From: Quillaja saponaria
Lineage: Eukaryota; Streptophyta; Magnoliopsida; Fabales; Quillajaceae
Direction of reading: 5' to 3'
Length of the DNA: 64,000 nt
Assembly (NCBI GenBank): GCA_029379385.1
Contig: CM055609.1
Coordinates: forward strand, 8,866,001-8,930,000
A program made the position numbers and the translations under genes. Position 1 is the first letter of the stretch. Each line of letters opens with the position of its first letter. The notes beneath the pieces were generated by a model, which searched no databases, was not told where the DNA came from, and saw only the letters and a list, made by a program, of their open reading frames with translations. Positions 60,850 through 64,000 of the stretch are shown here, piece after piece.

Positions 60850-61610
60850 GAAATGAACTTCAAACCTATTAAGTTAATTAATGAGTAAACTTTGTTGACC
60901 AGTAGACCTGTTAGTTCCTTAAGAGATAGGAAAAGTACTTTATGTTGGGTCTCCATGAGTGAGCAGCAAGTTAAGGCTAATAAATTATAAATGTGAAAGA
61001 GGAAACCACGAGGAGGTTTCTTTTGATTAATATGTTGCCGTGGATCCATTTAATTGATTTATTATATGTTACCTCAATATTATAAAATTTTTAAAATTTT
61101 ATTTTCAAGTTTTTTTTTCTTTTTCTTTTTCTAATTGAGTTTTCTAAGTTGACTTTTTGTAATTAATATTATCTTTTAGTATTTAAAAAGGGCAAGGAAA
61201 TGAACTGTAATGCATTGGAGAAAAAAATATATGAATATTGACTAGAAAACAACACAAAAAACTAATGAAAAAACGTATGAAGTGCACAACATAATTAAAG
61301 TGTATTAAATTAAAGATTCCGTCTGGCATCAGCTACGGAAGTCAGAAGTGAGACCTAGAAATTAATTAGTACTACTAATTAATTAATCTTATACTACTGG
61401 AAAGTAGTTAGCTTCATTGATATATATATTTTATAGTAATCGCATTGCTTCACGGGTTCAGGAATCTTTTTAAATTGATTTGTTTGTTATTATTTATAAT
61501 TTTGATGTAACCCATTAACTGATGAAGTTGAAAATTAAAATTATGATTAAGACTTGTTGTATGCCTGTGGATAGTGTGAGAGAAAATCAAACGCCTGTCA
61601 CATAATTAAT
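60850..61610. other. Upstream region of the receptor kinase gene
   Basis: AT-rich with a T-rich low-complexity stretch near 61111-61131. No gene is seen. Confidence 0.4.
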
Positions 61611-61617
61611 TCAAGCT

Positions 61618-61624
61618 TATATAA
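61618..61624 (+). promoter_or_regulatory. TATA box of the receptor kinase gene
   Basis: TATATAA, 70 bases upstream of the chosen start codon, a normal spacing for a short leader. Confidence 0.6.
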
Positions 61625-61687
61625 GGTCGATGTGCTCTATCGTATGCAACAAAAACATCAAAAATCAGTAATTTGCGCAACCTATTC

Positions 61688-64000
61688 ATGATGGTCTCAC
61701 AACTCATAAAGACAAATCATTTCTTCTTTGTTACAACTGTCATTGTTTTTCTGTTGCACTGTCCTAAACTGGCCAGATTTCCTGTGGCAGCTGCAGCGCA
61801 CGACATTAACACAGACCAATCTGTTCTTCTTAGCCTCAAAGACCACATCACTTATGACCCAAATAATACCATTGCACAAAATTGGTCTATCAGCACCTCT
61901 GTTTGCATCTGGATTGGTGTTACTTGTGGTGTACGTCACCTTAGAGTTACTGCCTTGAATCTTTATGATATGGGTCTCGTTGGGACAATCCCTCCTCATA
62001 TAGGGAACTTATCCTTCCTTACTTATTTAAATCTTGAAAACAATAGTTTTCATGGTTCCTTGCCTAATGAATTGTCTCGTCTTCATCGGTTGGAAAGCAT
62101 CGGTCTCGGGTACAACAATTTTGCAGGGGAAGTGCGTCTGTCATTTTTTAACAACTCATCTTCCTTGAAACTAGTTGATTTAACTGATAACCAGTTTTCA
62201 GGTCTCCTACCTTCCAACATCTTCAATGTGCCATCTCTAATAGCTGTAGATCTTAGTTATAACCAATTCTCAGGCTCTGTCCCTTCCAGTATTGTGAACG
62301 TTTCTTTGCTGAAAATGATTAATCTAAGACAAAATAATTTATCTGGTCAGATCCCCGAGAATATCTTTGATCACCTTCCTGAACTGAAAGAGCTTTATTT
62401 GTCTTACAACCAGTTCTATGGAGAAATTCCAAGAAGTTTGTTCAATTGCAAGCACCTGCAACACCTATCAATGTCTTATAATAATTTCTCAGGAACAATA
62501 CCAGTGGAAATTGGAAACTCGACCTTACTTTTGGAGATATTTTTTAGCTACAACAATTTACAAGGTATGATTTGATTCAGCCTGCAAAATCATGAACTAC
62601 TTGAAATGACTGAATATCTGTTTTCCAGCTTCAATTTCAAGATTTAATATAATTAAAGGTAGAAAACTAAATTCTACATGTTCATATATGGCAGGTGCAA
62701 TACCAGAAGAGATTGGAAAGTTGTCTAATCTAGAGATTTTGGGTCTCCAATTCAACAACCTAACAGACGACATTCCATCTACAATCTTTAATATCTCTAC
62801 AATTGTTGAAATTTCGCTAACTTCAAATCAGTTAACAGGCAGTCTCCCACCAATTTTAGGTCTTACACTGCCAAATCTTGAGAGGCTTATCTTGCCTTAC
62901 AATTACCTCAGAGGACCAATTCCAAGATCTATATCTAATGCAACTAAGCTCACTGAACTAGACTTGATTGATAATTCATTTTCTGGCTATATTCCTAGCA
63001 CTCTTGGCGATTTAAGAAACCTTCAGTGGCTCAACCTTGCTTATAATAATCTGACTTTTCAATCTTCTAGTCATGCAGTGAGGACACTTGCTTCTTTGGC
63101 AAACTGTAAATACTTGCAAAGAATAGAATTGTCTGGGAATCCACTGAATTTTGTCCTGCCAACCTCCATAGGGAACTTCTCCAGTTCTCTTGATCATTTT
63201 GGACTTGAGAATTGCAACATCAAGGGTAATATTCCGGAGGATATTGGTAACATAAGAGGGCTGATTTTCCTCAACCTAGGATCCAATGAAGTAACTGGAA
63301 CCATTCCAGCTCAAATAGGAAATTTTCGAGGGCTACAGACTTTGTACCTTGATCACAATGAGTTACAAGGATACATTCCGCAAGAAATCTGTCGACTGAA
63401 GAGCCTCTGGAGCTTCCACTTGGGCGGTAACAAACTTACTGGATTGGTACCTACCTGCTTTGGGAACCTAACATCTTTGAGGGAACTTTCATTAAGTTCT
63501 AACAGATTAAATTCTACTCTACCGTCTACATTGTGGGGTCTGGAAGATATATTGTATCTAGACTTGTCTTCCAATAATTTAACAGGATCTCTCCCACTCT
63601 CTATTGGTAATCTGAAGGTTGTGACAGAACTATACTTATCAGATAATCAATTATCAGGTGACATTCCAAGTGGTGTTGGAAGTCTTCAAAATTTAGTAAA
63701 CCTCTCATTGGCAAGAAATGGGTTTGAAGGTCCTATCCCTCAATCTTTTGCTGGCTTGATAAGTTTGGAATCTCTTGACTTATCTGAAAATAATCTTTCT
63801 GGTGTTATACCCAAGTCTTTGGAGGCACTTGTACATCTTAAACGATTCAATGTGTCCTTCAATAAGTTACAAGGAGAAATTCCGGATGGCGGACCTTTTA
63901 AGAAATTCATTGGGGATTCATTCATGAAGAATAAGGCACTATGCGGTGCATCGCGTTTTCAAGTCCTTCCATGTAAATCTGAAGCATTTGGTAAACCAAG
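61688..64000 (+). CDS. LRR receptor-like kinase, subfamily XII, partial (ectodomain only)
   Basis: N-terminal part of a cell-surface immune-type receptor related to EFR, FLS2 and Xa21. The start is set at 61688 (MMVSQLIKTN), followed by a signal peptide of about 37 residues (HFFFVTTVIVFLLHC...). The N-terminal LRR cap is at ~43-80 (DQSVLLSLKDH, then the paired cysteines of CIWIGVTC). About 20 or more leucine-rich repeats of the plant LxGxIP type follow. The C-terminal cap ALCGASRFQVLPC is near 63940-63970. Exon 1 ends at 62564 and exon 2 starts at 62695; the join restores NNLQGAIPEEIG in frame. About 727 residues are visible. The transmembrane segment and kinase lie beyond the window, so it is not known whether the gene is intact. 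Many NxS/T sites fit an extracellular domain. An intron inside the LRR region is less usual for this subfamily. Confidence 0.92.

Noticed and set aside
1..64000. tRNA, rRNA, CRISPR or prokaryotic operon features
   Set aside because: No tRNA B-box with a cloverleaf, rRNA segment or regular spacer array was seen; the gene structures are those of a plant nucleus.

Overview
The window reads as nuclear DNA of a flowering plant, most likely a eudicot. It is AT-rich, its genes carry GT-AG introns, and it contains plant-only families: a WAT1/MtN21 transporter, an AP2/ERF factor, a CKI1-type hybrid histidine kinase, an HLH-ACT regulator, an LRR receptor kinase and miR399 hairpins. Short inverted-repeat elements, simple repeats and decayed duplications fill much of the intergenic space. 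The species cannot be named from sequence alone.

Layout. 0-5 kb: repeats only (a 140-bp direct duplication, a nest of inverted-repeat MITEs, a 128-bp tandem repeat). 5.06-6.92 kb (-): a complete six-exon WAT1-related transporter. 9.46-10.50 kb (-): an intronless AP2/ERF factor of the RAP2-11/ERN type. 12.13-12.70 kb (-): a 187-residue protein I do not recognise, with a 110-bp tandem duplication upstream. 14.1-16.5 kb (-): a probable multi-exon gene made of small exons, product unknown. 17.3 kb (-): a 57-codon ORF. 18.99-22.94 kb (+): a five-exon organellar (probably mitochondrial) ribosomal protein L15. 23.05-23.69 kb: a small element with terminal inverted repeats and a 9-10 bp target duplication. 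27.40-33.42 kb (+): a seven-exon, 1169-residue CKI1-like histidine kinase. 54.17-54.87 kb (+): a three-exon HLH-ACT gene whose promoter is duplicated 2.7 kb downstream without a gene. 61.69-64.00 kb (+): the ectodomain half of an LRR-XII receptor kinase, cut off by the window end.

The most interesting region is 34.9-46.5 kb, which looks empty by ORF content. It holds four plus-strand hairpins of the MIR399 family at about 35.0, 39.2, 42.95 and 46.4 kb, plus a fifth decayed copy at 43.88 kb. Copies at 35.0, 39.2, 46.4 and the relic at 43.9 kb have upstream GNATATNC sites, the P1BS element bound by PHR1-type phosphate-starvation regulators. Flanks and arms fall into two subfamilies (35.0/39.2/43.9 kb and 42.95/46.4 kb), so the cluster grew by local duplication. 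The two younger-looking hairpins keep near-canonical miR399; the other two carry changed mature arms that still pair with their star arms. miR399 represses PHO2 (UBC24), so this locus probably serves phosphate homeostasis. The protein genes around it show no evident pathway link to it.
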